From positions 248,001-312,000 of the forward strand of contig JAVXUO010000422.1 in the NCBI GenBank assembly GCA_033065855.1: 64,000 nucleotides of DNA, read 5' to 3'. The stretch comes from Escallonia rubra (Eukaryota; Streptophyta; Magnoliopsida; Escalloniales; Escalloniaceae). The position numbers were made by a program, and so were the translations under genes. A model generated the notes under the pieces. The model searched no databases. It worked only from the letters and a program-made list of their open reading frames with translations, and had not been told where the DNA came from. This document shows positions 46,236 to 56,838 of this stretch, in pieces. Every line of letters begins with the position of its first letter. The stretch's first letter is position 1.

Positions 46236-46399
46236 ATCTCCGCAATCTTTGTCACCTATCTTCTCCTCACCCCTAAACGACGACGTTTCATGGAAACTAG
46301 TGCAAATAACAAACCACATCTACAACGACCTCTCAATCAACCGCCATCATTCAGGTCTAACCGAGTCCTCCTTACCCCGAACGAACGATCGTGAACCGG
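44574..46399. other. Intergenic and 5' region of the SERAC1-like gene
   Basis: This is AT-rich and contains a (TA)n tract at 46196-46232, about 170 bp before the gene start. No additional gene is seen. Confidence 0.5.
46196..46232. repeat. (TA)n microsatellite
   Basis: An alternating TA tract in the presumed leader or promoter of the SERAC1-like gene. Confidence 0.9.
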
Positions 46400-49300
46400 A
46401 TGAAACAGACCGGCTTGGCCGCGGCGGTTTTGTGGAAATCGTTGCGGTCCGTCATGTCCTCGGCCAATTACGAGGTCCGGTCGGGATTCGAGCTGAGGGT
46501 GGCGGCGTTGCTGGCGGACATTGCGGCGGCGAATGAGCGGCGGAGGGTGGCGCTGGTTGCCGCCGGCGGCGGCGCTGTGCTGGACTGGCTGCTGGATACG
46601 GTGTCGTCTTGTGGGGACGGGTGTGTGGCGACGCAGTCGGAGTCAGCTAGGGCCTTGGCGTACCTGATCGCCGATCCCAACGTTTGCGAGGCAGTTTTTG
46701 CTCGGCCTTGTGCCGTTCCGAACTTTCTCAAGTTCATTTTCTCTGCCCAGCCTCGGCAATCCAAAAAGGTGAAGAGCCTTAATTTTGTAGTTCTGTGATT
46801 GAAATGCAGTTTTAGTGCCCTTTGCTGATTAATTGTAAGAATTAGCTTTTACTACAGCTCCATTTTGTTGTACCGTGTGACGATTATGAGTGTTCTTAAT
46901 TGTGCTGTTGCCATTTTATTTCACAATTTGGGTAACGAGGGTTGAAATGTAATACGTCAATAGAACCCAAAATGAAGATTTTGTTATGCCCACTTAAGCC
47001 TTATGAAATTTTGTAGAAATACTGCCAGTTTATAGGTGTCTGGGTAGCTAAAGTTCTAGGGTTCCATGTTACTTACTACAAACAAGTTAACAGTTTGAAC
47101 CTATACTGTCAGTTAATTGAGTTTCTAATTTTTAAAGGATCGTATAATTCAGTTGCAATTTTTAATTGTATGAATTTGTTGACTACTCTGGTTAGTTTGA
47201 CAATTAGATTGTGTGTTAGTTGCTATTTAATTTCATAATTTGGGTACAATGCTTAAAGTGAAACTTCTGTCGTGCCCATTAAAGCATTCCGATTTTAGGC
47301 AGGATTAGCACAACTTATAATTTAGGTAGAATTAGCACACGATATCTAAGTCCTTCATCATATGGTTTGGTCTTTGTTTGTCTTGTAAAATTCCTGCTAT
47401 CTTAGTGATAATACATGGAATTCAATTTGGCAGTGTATATTGTGTATGTATCGCTGCTTTGATACGTCTTGAATTTTTACATGAAATTTCTGCTCGTAGA
47501 GGTGAAGAAGAGGATCACTTGAATTATAATTCTATACTATAACATTGATATACTGCATTTCTGTGGGAGCAGCAAGGAAGACATAGTTCATTCGATCTTT
47601 CTAATTCTTTGGAAGGTAGGAGCATGCTTGTTGCAGCAATAATGGATATTGTTACTTCCAACTGCGACAGCGGCAACAAGGTATTGCTTAAGCCCTCACT
47701 TCCTGGAGATGCTGATATTCGAGATATTGCCGCCGCCATTGAAGTTGTTGAAAAAGGTGGCATGCATTTGGATGACCCACATGGAAGTGAAGAGGATGAC
47801 GATGGTGGAAATGGGTTGAAGGGCATTGGAATGAAGGTTCTGGGAGGTACATCAGTTGTAGGGCTTTCAAGAACTAATGGACTTATGGGGTTGGAGCATT
47901 CTGTTCCCACAGGATCAGAGTCGTTGAAATTTGCTCCCAAAAAATATCTCTTTAACAGAATAAATGATAGCTCACCAGGACAGTCTTCAGCTGTTGTTCC
48001 TGGCCTATGGGATGATTTGCACTCTCAACATGTTGCTGTGCCTTTTGCTGCATGGGCGTTGGCAAATTGGGCAATGGCATCAGAGGTGAATAGATCGCAT
48101 ATCCAAGAACTGGATCGAGATGGGCATGCCGTCATGACTGCTTTAATTGCTCCTGAGAGATCAGTGAAATGGCATGGGAGTTTGGTGGCTCGGTTGCTGT
48201 TAGAGGACCACAATCTACCATTGAATGATTCTGTATCTGAGTGGAGTTCCACTCTTCTTTCTACTGTTTCTCAAGCAAGTAAAAATCAGGACATCTCTTT
48301 GGCTCAGGCGGCTTTATCTGCATTTTTGGTTTCTCTTGAGAGAAGCCCTGAGGCCCAGAAGGTGGTAATGGAGAAGGGTCTTAATCAGCTTAGAGAAACT
48401 GCTAAACGGTCAACGAAGCATAAGTCTGTACAAGAAGCACTTGCAAAGGCTTTAGAATTGCTTTGTATATCGGACATGCATTTATCTCTTGAAGAAAGTA
48501 AAAAATGGTCAGGTGTTCTGCTTTCTTGGGTCTTTGGGGAGCATTCCTCGGACACTATAAGATCTTCAGCTATAAAAGTCCTTTCACGCATTCTTGAAGA
48601 CCATGGGCCATCTTCCATACCAATTTCCCAAGGATGGTTAGCTATTTTGCTAAAAGATGTTTTGGGATCCCAGAAGTCATCAGTCAAAGGAAGCACTCAG
48701 CCAAGTGACAAAGTGAAGGTTTGTATATAAAGCATATAACTTACAAATAGTAGTATACTGATGCGTCGACTCAAACTACTGCCACACCCGTACCACCGCC
48801 GCCGCCATGCCAAAACTGCACCACCACTGTTGTGGCCACCTGCGGCCGCCACGCCAAACCGCACCACCACTGCCATACCGCAATCACCACCAACACATCT
48901 ACAACAGAAACAACCAACACCACCATTACCAGTCCCCATCACCCAATCCATAACCACCACCGCCACTCCAGCGATACAATCTCCATCATATCCACAACAA
49001 CCGCCACGAGTCCACAACCAGTCTATCACCAAAAACACTAATATGTAGAATCCAAAATCCTTCCCTATAAATCTCTCTGCTAAGTCGACGATCAAGCTTT
49101 TTAAAATTTGAAATCCTTCCCTATAGCCACCACCGTCGCTGTCGCTCTGTCACCATTGCCGCCCTGTCGCCTTGCCACACGGAACTAATAATCTAAAGGT
49201 TTGAAGATCAACCCAAAGCAGCAGATCTGTTAAAACCCCAGATCTGAGCCAAGATGGTGGTTCTTGCGGTGGTGACGTTGACGAAAGATTGGCGGGGGGG

Positions 49301-52300
49301 GGGGGGGTGACGGCAGGTGGCAACGGAGATGGCAATGGTGGGTTGTCCCAAGTCAGTATTGTTTCACAACTCCGAACTTGCACTCCTGGCTAAGTAAAAC
49401 TGTAGGTTATGTTTTATGGTTAGATGGGCACTCATTTATATACCATTTAAATTCGTCGGTTATTGGGTTTTTATATATACTGACCCATTATTCCCAGCTA
49501 TTAAATGGATGGGTTTGGTTTCTAGTAGGCAGATTTGGGCAGGTAAATGGGTTTGCATTGTGATTGCCACCTCTACTGATGCATAGCACCTCTTTTTTGT
49601 CCTCACCGCAATTATTATTAATACAAATTTATATGTGGGGCCATATGTTGACAAGCATTCATGAAGCTACTTAGTTTTTGCAGACTCAAATTTATCAGGC
49701 AAATATACGCAACACAGATTGTTGATCAGTTGGTGGATTCTAGTATATTATTATGACTATAGATGCATTTATGGACCCATATTTTGACCGGTATTCACGA
49801 GCTTCCTAAATCTTTGCAGACTCAAATATACCAGGCAAATATAGTTTCCGCAACACAGATTGTAAATCAGTTGGCGGTTGCTGTTGTCAATTTAGCAATA
49901 AAACAGTTGGGAGCTGCAACTGATAATCATGATTCATCTCCTCTTGAGGATCTCCTTTCCCTCGAACCTTTTGATGGACCTTTTAAAAATTTGAAGAAAG
50001 ATAATCTGCCTAAATTTAGTGCTGCAGATTCTGCGTTGGCTTCTCTCAAGGGCATAAAAGCTCTGGCAGAAATTTGCAGTGAAGACTCTCTTTGTCAAAA
50101 CAAAATAACCGACTTTGGTGTACTGTGTTTGCTAAGGCGCTTTTTGTTGCGAGATGATTTTGAAAATTTGGCTGCAATAGAAGCATATGATGCATCACGA
50201 GACATGGAAGCACAGGAGCGCATCTCAAATGTTCCGGGTGAATCTTCTGTTACTGATTCTAATGATCCAAGTAGTGTCCGAGTTGCACCAACAGCTCATA
50301 TCCGCAGACATGCAGCTCGTCTGCTAACTATTCTTTCTGTCCTCCCGAAAGTTCAAAAAGTGATTGTGGGAGATGAAACTTGGTGTAAATGGCTTGAGGA
50401 CTGTGCTAATGGAAAGATCCCGGGCTGCAATGACCTTAAAATTCAGAGTTATGCAAGAGCAACGCTTTTAAATATATATTGTACTGAACAAATGGGAGGA
50501 AAACCGGGCGATGATTACAATCCTGACAACAGTATTTTGAACAAAAAGCATACTTGTTCACAATACTCGGACATGATCTTTCTGGTCAATCCTGATCAGT
50601 CTCACTGGAAGTGCCCTGAAAATGTAGATGTGAATTCTGTTGGAGGGGTATCAGCAAAGAATCCACTTTCTTATAATAGATCATTGCCAGCCAATGAAGA
50701 TTCTGTTGATGGTGAACATAGACGTCTAACCAGAGTTTCCAGTGATGATTCACCCTCTACTTCTGATCGTGAATTTGGAAGCCCCTTGTCTGAGGATCCT
50801 TTACTGGATGTCATCTTCGTCCATGGCCTGCGTGGTGGGCCTTTTAAGACTTGGCGCTTATCAGAAGACAAGTCATCCACGAAGTCTGGCCTTGTAGAGA
50901 AGATCGATGAAGAAGCAGGGAAGGAAGGAACATTTTGGCCGGGCGAATGGCTTTCAGCTGACTTCTCACATGCCCGCTTGTTTACTCTGAAGTACAAGGT
51001 TGTGTCCCACATCTATTTACTTCCTAATTTTGTTCAATCATGAGAAGTTAGTGGAATATGTAGTAACCAAATGTGGTATAAGTATTTTTCCCTTCAGTTG
51101 TGGCTACTCTATGTTTTGTCTTAGTTGTCATTTACATGATCAGGAGGATAACGTATGACCTCTAGTTGAATGGTTTTATGCAGACAAATCTTACACAGTG
51201 GTCTGGAGCAAGCCTTCCTCTTCAGGTTCGTTCCTGTTCTTTGACAACCAAGAATGATCACAATCCACCAATACATGTTACTTGGGCTGTTAATGGACTC
51301 CATGTAATATGTAACATGAGCTTTTTATAGTTCAATATTGAACCTGGCTGAATCTAAATCTTAGATATAGCCCCCAATGTTGTTACTGACAATTATGGAA
51401 GATGTAACTGTTTCTTTCATGACTCTTTTGGTTCATCGATGTTTTTGTGTTTTTATGCGTTTTTTTAAATCTTCATGAACAGCTAGGGTCCAAGTAAACA
51501 AAAGGCACATGATTATGCCTGTCGCGCTAATATTGGCTTGTAGATTTGAGAAGTCAGTCGTTATGGCAGGCTATAGGTTACGGCATTTTAAAGGAAACAG
51601 CTAACACACTTTCTTTATTCACTGTCTAGATTATGTTATAGGATTTAATCCATATTCTGATGGAGCCATATTTTTCATTTCGAATAGGGGTACATGACAG
51701 TGGTCCATCCTGGCTACATCCTTTGCGCATTGGCATGTTGTTTTTTCATATCAAATAAGAGTACAGATCAGTAATCCACGTCCTTCTTTTATTGGCTTGT
51801 TGTTTAGCAAATCAAAGATCAAATTGTAGTTAGGATTCAAATTACCAAACACTTCTAATGTAATTTGAGCTTGTCGTCTCTGCCTCCACTTTAGCTATCG
51901 ATTGTAAGCAATCTTCGAAGTACTATGTTGCATTTCATGAATTGAGTTAGTGATATGTGTCATGTTTGAAAGTACAAGATTTGTCAACACATATGAGCTG
52001 AACATAGTCTAAGTCTTAAAGTTCTGTTAGAAAACCCATATAATACAAATTTTCCTCTTTGGTGAACGTACCATCCTTCATTGTGATATTATCTGGTCTC
52101 CAGTGTATCTTCACTGCTTGCAGATTATGTTCATATGCAGAAGTCCTTTTCATCTATCTAGGCATTTTGTTAAATACTGAACATGCACGAATATGCAGGA
52201 AGTTAGTTCGGTGCTATTAGAGAAGCTTGTTGCTGCAGGCATTGGGAATAGGCCAGTTGTGTTTGTGACTCATAGGTACTTTCCAGCCCAACAATTTAAA

Positions 52301-52738
52301 CAGCAATAAGTTTGGGACTTGGGTTGGCCGGAAGAGGAAGTGGATAATATTTAGACTAGAAGCAGTCCTTTAACGTGCATATCATTCTTGTAGACGGTAC
52401 TAAACTCTGACATGATCGTTGCCACATTATCTGCAGCATGGGCGGCCTGGTTGTCAAACAGATGCTGTATCAAGCAAAAGCAGAAAAGAAGGATAACCTT
52501 GTTAACAATACCGCTGGAATCGTATGCTTCCTTTTCGTCAGTAGATGTTTGTGTTGCATATCTTTCATCAACTCTGCATCACTCACTGTATATATTTTGC
52601 CTTCTGGTTTCAGGTGTTCTTCAGCTGCCCGCACTTTGGCAGCAAACTTGCAGACATGCCTTGGCGCATGGGTCTTGTGTTTCGACCTGCGCCCAGTGTA
52701 AGTGCTTCATTTCTGTGCACTTAGCAGCTTCAGTCACC

Positions 52739-52769
<31 letters not shown>

Positions 52770-54139
52770 ACACTCTCCTCCCACTTACATTACATTACAT
52801 TACCAACACCGGTCCACCGCCACAAGGCAAAACTGTAAAAATGTGCTTGGAACTTTTTTTTTCTCTCTTTTTTTTTTTTTTTTGTGAGGGTCGAACAGAT
52901 GTTGATAGTAGCTGTTGCCATTTAGCAGATTGGGGAGCTAAGAAGTGGGTCTCCGAGATTAGTTGAGCTTAATGACTTTATTCGTCATCTTCACAAGAGA
53001 GGGATGCTTGAGGTTCTCAGTTTCTGTGAGGTAATTGGCTTGCACTCACAGTCATCATTTAAACTTGTGATGCTTTTCTCTGAGAATGCACCATGTGCAT
53101 TTTGGAGTTTAATATGCTGATGACTGTCTTGCAGACCAAGGTAACTCCAATTGTTGAAGGTTATGGCGGATGGGCCTTTCGAATGGAAATTGTACCGATT
53201 GAATCAGCATACCCTGGATTCGGTGATCTTTTTGTAAGTTTTTACTTTGGCGTTGTAGTGTACCTTCAACAGTAAATATATTGTGTGAATGTACTTGATT
53301 AAAGTGTTGAGAAAAATATTGCTCATTGTAGATACTTAATTATTTTAGAATCTCATGATTAGTGAAGTTTCCCCTTACTTTCTGGAAGCTGGTGTGTTAG
53401 CTATTAGGTATGTCATTCTTTATGAATCTGTTGTAAGCAGTAATGAATTTTTTTAAGATGGAATATTATGTAAATTGTGAAACAAAATATTGTGAACATT
53501 ACTTATTGCCGTCTCCATTGGAAATCCTGGCTTCCCTCTTTGCATGGATATCCTTTGGGAGCTGTGTTGAAGGTCAAGTGTAAGCAAGTAAGATTGTAGT
53601 ATTAAAATACGAGTGCAGCGAATTTCTGCAATGCAGAGAAAGGCTATATTTTTCTTTTTCAAGGCCTTCTTAAGAAAGAAGAATCTCTTAGATAGGTATG
53701 GATTTAGTCCGTATTAATAATTGGTTGAACTGTTGTTTGCTGGCAAAAAGGAACCTTTTACCTGTGCGAGATGTGTAGATTAAATGAGAAGGCAATCAAT
53801 TGCTTTGTACTATAAGCTTTTGTTTTCTGTTGTGCACAATTAGTGAAAAGAAAGGAACTTTCTATTCCTACTCCATCCTTTCCGGTGCCATCAGCAGACC
53901 AAACATTGATGTCTTACACCTCGAATGAGGCAACTCAGACCATTGAAATAATCTATGTGCATGCGTTGAATATTTTGTTCAACTGACAGATTTTTAGTGT
54001 TTTTACTCTGTTTTTGAATTGTTCACAGGTGTTAGATTCAACGGATCATGTAAATTCTTGCAAACCTGTTAGCCGGTCTGATCCTTCTTACAGAGAAACG
54101 TTGGAATTTTTGAACAAGCTGAAATCACATTATACTTGA
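46400..54139 (+). CDS. SERAC1-like alpha/beta hydrolase with N-terminal armadillo-type region
   Basis: This is the plant homologue of SERAC1 (serine active site containing 1), a predicted lipid-handling serine hydrolase of mitochondria or ER contacts. The ten exons are 46400-46768, 47573-48718, 49820-50998, 51184-51225, 52199-52275, 52437-52521, 52614-52697, 52929-53030, 53135-53233 and 54029-54139. They join in frame to 1097 residues. The N-terminal two thirds is helical, with armadillo-like segments and acidic linkers. The C-terminus is the hydrolase. It has DVIFVHGLRGGPFKTWR (oxyanion loop), THSMGGLVV with the nucleophile serine split across the exon 5/6 junction, SCPHFGSKLAD, and a terminal DHVNSCKP with the probable catalytic histidine. 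The ATG is the first in frame, and a longer N-terminus cannot be excluded. Intron 2 contains a duplicated exon edge. An AATAAA lies near 54497. Confidence 0.9.
48719..49659. other. Intron 2 of the SERAC1-like gene, low-complexity insert
   Basis: A Pro/His/Thr-codon-like CCACC-rich stretch (48760-49040), a repeated AAATCCTTCCCTATA (49050 and 49110) and a G run (49287-49306) lie here. This looks like inserted non-coding sequence. Confidence 0.5.
49640..49735 (+). pseudogene. Degenerate duplicate of the exon 3 start in intron 2
   Basis: TTTTTGCAGACTCAAATTTA followed by TCAGGCAAATATACGCAACACAGATTG-like sequence repeats the intron end and first codons of exon 3 (49810-49875). The copy lacks a few bases, has a TAG before the splice site and soon loses the frame. 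The flanks are duplicated too (about 49635 against 49770). The true exon 3 continues the reading frame. Confidence 0.8.
52737..52773. repeat. Poly-C and (CA)n tract in intron 7
   Basis: A run of about 19 C is followed by about nine CA units. Confidence 0.95.
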
Positions 54140-55100
54140 AGACACATCTAGCTACGATTTACATGAATAGGATTTTGTAGATAAGCAGTTAGGCCTGGCA
54201 CCGTTGGTAGTGCTTGGAGCTTCCCGTATTATGTTGGCTGCGGCGTTTCAAATCGTCTATGAGAGTCAGGTGGGTCTTGGGCCGCCTGTCGAGATACAAA
54301 GCTTGCAGAGGATGGATGATCCATGATGCCTTAGCCGTGGCTTTTACCGCGGAATTTTTTACTCATTGGAGTCTATATTACACCATTTGATATTTAGGAA
54401 TATTTTACCTCTAAAATATTTTTCCCCTTCAACCCTCTTTTGTATTTCAGAGATAAGAGGGTTAGCCGTGGGAGATGTACAATGTTACTTTGTACAATAA
54501 ACCTTTGATAGCGATTGTACATACCTTACTTGTGAAAAGAAAATGAGAAGGCAGTCAATTATTTGTGTCAATATTGTGTTCCATGTTGCTTCTTTCTCCG
54601 TTCCTCTTTTACCCACATCACACACGCAAAGTTCCCATCAGGCAGCAAAGGTTCTCCTTCCTGAAGCAGGAGCTGTAACCTTCCATTGGGGGATGCCAAT
54701 CCGGAAAGTAAAGATGGGGAGAGGGACAGTTTTGAAATGAATTGGTGATGCAACTCTAAAATTGAATTAACTCGCTTCATCATATCATGTTTCACATGAA
54801 TAATAGTATCAGTTTAGAGCGTCTAGTTCAATTTAAGATTGAAAACTCTTTTTTGAAATTAAATTAGTAATTATAACAATTTTCAAATCAATAAAATTTA
54901 TAAAAATTTATATGCAACGTCTTTGACTTTAAGAACCGGTCTAAAGTTGAGATTCATGTTATTATGTCAAACATATAACCATCATGATCTTTCTTTTATA
55001 CTCTCATTCTTTAAAATTATTATTTGATCATGTTAATTTGTATTATGATAGAGGGCGTGACAGAAAGTGAGACAGAAAAGAGAAAATTGATTGGGTAAAT
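54140..55100. other. 3' flank of the SERAC1-like gene, intergenic
   Basis: A probable polyadenylation signal AATAAA lies at about 54497. No gene is seen. Confidence 0.5.
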
Positions 55101-55383
55101 TTGTTTTTTTTGTGCAATAAAGACTGGACCGTAAAGCTCTAATCCAACCGGCAGGGAGTATTGCGCCTCGGGGACCTACAAGGTCACCACATACATCTGA
55201 GCTCCCGAATCCCGCACCTATGTCGGGGCCGAAACGCAAAAGGACCCGTGTGTGAAGCACATGCAGGGCGAAAACGTAAATTTGCCACCAACAACTACAA
55301 GTACGGCAGGCAGGATTCGAACCCATGAGAAAAACCTGGATTAGGATCTTGAGAACCGCTGAACCAACCCTTATTGACATTAA
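55101..55383 (-). mobile_element. tRNA-derived SINE
   Basis: In minus sense it starts near GGGTTGGTTCAGCGGTTCTC (an A-box-like promoter), followed about 40 bases later by GGGTTCGAATCC (a perfect B box). A non-tRNA body follows, ending in TTTATTGCACAAAAAAAACA. Flanks ATTGGGTAAATT (55090-) and ATTGGGTAAGTT (55383-) look like a target duplication with one mismatch. Internal polymerase III boxes plus an A-rich tail are diagnostic of SINEs. Confidence 0.75.
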
Positions 55384-55974
55384 TTGGGTAAGTTTTTTTT
55401 TTGGGTAAATGTAGAGAGGAAAAACACATACAGAATAAAGTGATCAATTTTTCTGATGATTAATTTTTTTTAGGACGGATTAATTAAGACATCAGGGGGG
55501 TTGGGGGTTAAAAAAGTGTACTTTTGAAATTGTTGGGGGAAAGTAGGGAATGACCCCCTCTACTATACACGTTGTGCGATTTGCCCCCCTCCACTTCAAA
55601 CTTAAGCACTAAACCCCCCCACAGTTTGAGAAATTGGGCACGATTGACGGATCCGTTAAAAATAGCGTGAAATGACCAAAATACCCTTATTTCTTTATTA
55701 GCTAATGACCCCCTGTACTATACACGGTGTACAATTTCCCCCCCTCAAATTTAAATTACAATTTTTGCCCATGACCCTCCTCCTCTGGTCAACCCCGCTA
55801 CAATTGGTGATTCACTGAGCACAACCACTTCACTGAGCACAACCATTGGTATTTTTCTCCGACCACCGGTGAATTACAAAAAAAAAAAAAAGGAACCGCG
55901 ATTGCCGTTAGGTTTAGCAACTAATTTGCAAATTAAGCTTTTGAAATGCTAAATTAGAAGATTTGAAATCCTGA

Positions 55975-56105
55975 TTTAAAAATTAGGATTTTGAAACCTT
56001 AAAATTAGGGTTTTGAAACCTTAATTTTGGAATTAGGGTTTTGAAACCCTAATTTTGGAATTAGGGTTTCAAAACCCTAATTCCAAAATTAGGGTTTTGA
56101 AACCT
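55975..56105. repeat. Short tandem and palindromic repeats, TTAGGGTTTTGAAACC type
   Basis: Several units of about 28 bp in one direction are followed by the inverse, which would form a long hairpin. Confidence 0.8.
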
Positions 56106-56279
56106 CCTTCTCCAGATTTGATCCCGCCGCCGGCAGCCAAGTGTCCTCACCCCACGCCGCCGGCAGACTCGCCCCACCCCACCACGCCGGCGAGCCCCTT
56201 GGCAAACCCACCTCACCACGCCGGCAGCCCTTTCTCTAAATCCCATTTCAATTTTTCAATTCAATTCAATGGATCACCT

Positions 56280-56475
56280 CGACGGGGAAGGGGAAGGGGA
56301 GGGCGGTCGCGGCGACGGGGAAGGGGAAGGGGGAGGCCGGTCGCGGCGACGGGGAAAGGGGAAGGGGCAGGGCGGTCGCGGCGACGGGGAAGGGGAAGGG
56401 GGAGGCCGGTCGCGGCGACGGGGAATGGGAAGGGGGAGGCCGGTCGCGGCGACAGGGAAGAGGGAGGCAGACGGG
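56280..56475. repeat. GC-rich minisatellite, 33-34 bp unit
   Basis: About 5.5 copies of a unit beginning CGACGGGGAAGGGGAAGG and ending GGTCGCGG. They stay open in several frames and produce artificial Gly/Arg-rich ORFs. Confidence 0.9.
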
Positions 56476-56838
56476 GGAGATGAAGGGGTGCGGTGGTCGG
56501 GGGAGTTGACAGAATTGGGTTGGGGGATAGGGGGGTTGGGTGGCGGGGGGTGGTGGTTAGAATTAGGTTTTTTTCTGATATTCTTTTCTAAAAGGGCAAA
56601 AACGTCATTTACAAAAAAAAATCGTTAGTCAACGCGCGTGTTGACCACGCGCTGTTATATTTAACGGTTTCCGTCAATCGTGCCCAATTTCTCAAACTGT
56701 GGGGGGGTTTAGTGCTTAAGTTTGAAGTGGAGGGGGGCAAATCGCACAACGTGTATAGTAGAGGGGGTCATTCCCTACTTTCCCCAAATTGTTGAGAAAC
56801 GCAGAAGAAAGAAGGTTAGAGTGAGTGAAGAAAGGAAG

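Larger units (their letters stand above)
55536..56785. mobile_element. Mutator-like element next to the HO2 start
   Basis: The terminal inverted repeats are over 130 bp and begin GGGGAAAGTAGGGAATGACC at both ends. A perfect 9-bp target duplication, AAATTGTTG, flanks it (55527-55535 and 56786-56794). The interior contains a TTAGGGTTTTGAAACC-type repeated palindrome (about 55975-56105) and a GC-rich minisatellite. No transposase is visible. The right end lies 53 bp before the HO2 ATG. Confidence 0.93.

Noticed and set aside
48761-49048. 95-codon Pro/Thr-rich ORF between exons of the SERAC1-like gene
   Set aside because: It is low-complexity intron sequence. The flanking exons join in frame without it.
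55300-55372. A tRNA gene on the minus strand
   Set aside because: A and B boxes are present but cloverleaf arms do not pair, and the sequence continues into a SINE body with an A-rich tail.
56055-56628. Two long Gly/Arg-rich reading frames (142 and 119 codons)
   Set aside because: Both are by-products of the GC-rich minisatellite inside the Mutator-like element, in two frames at once, with no domain.
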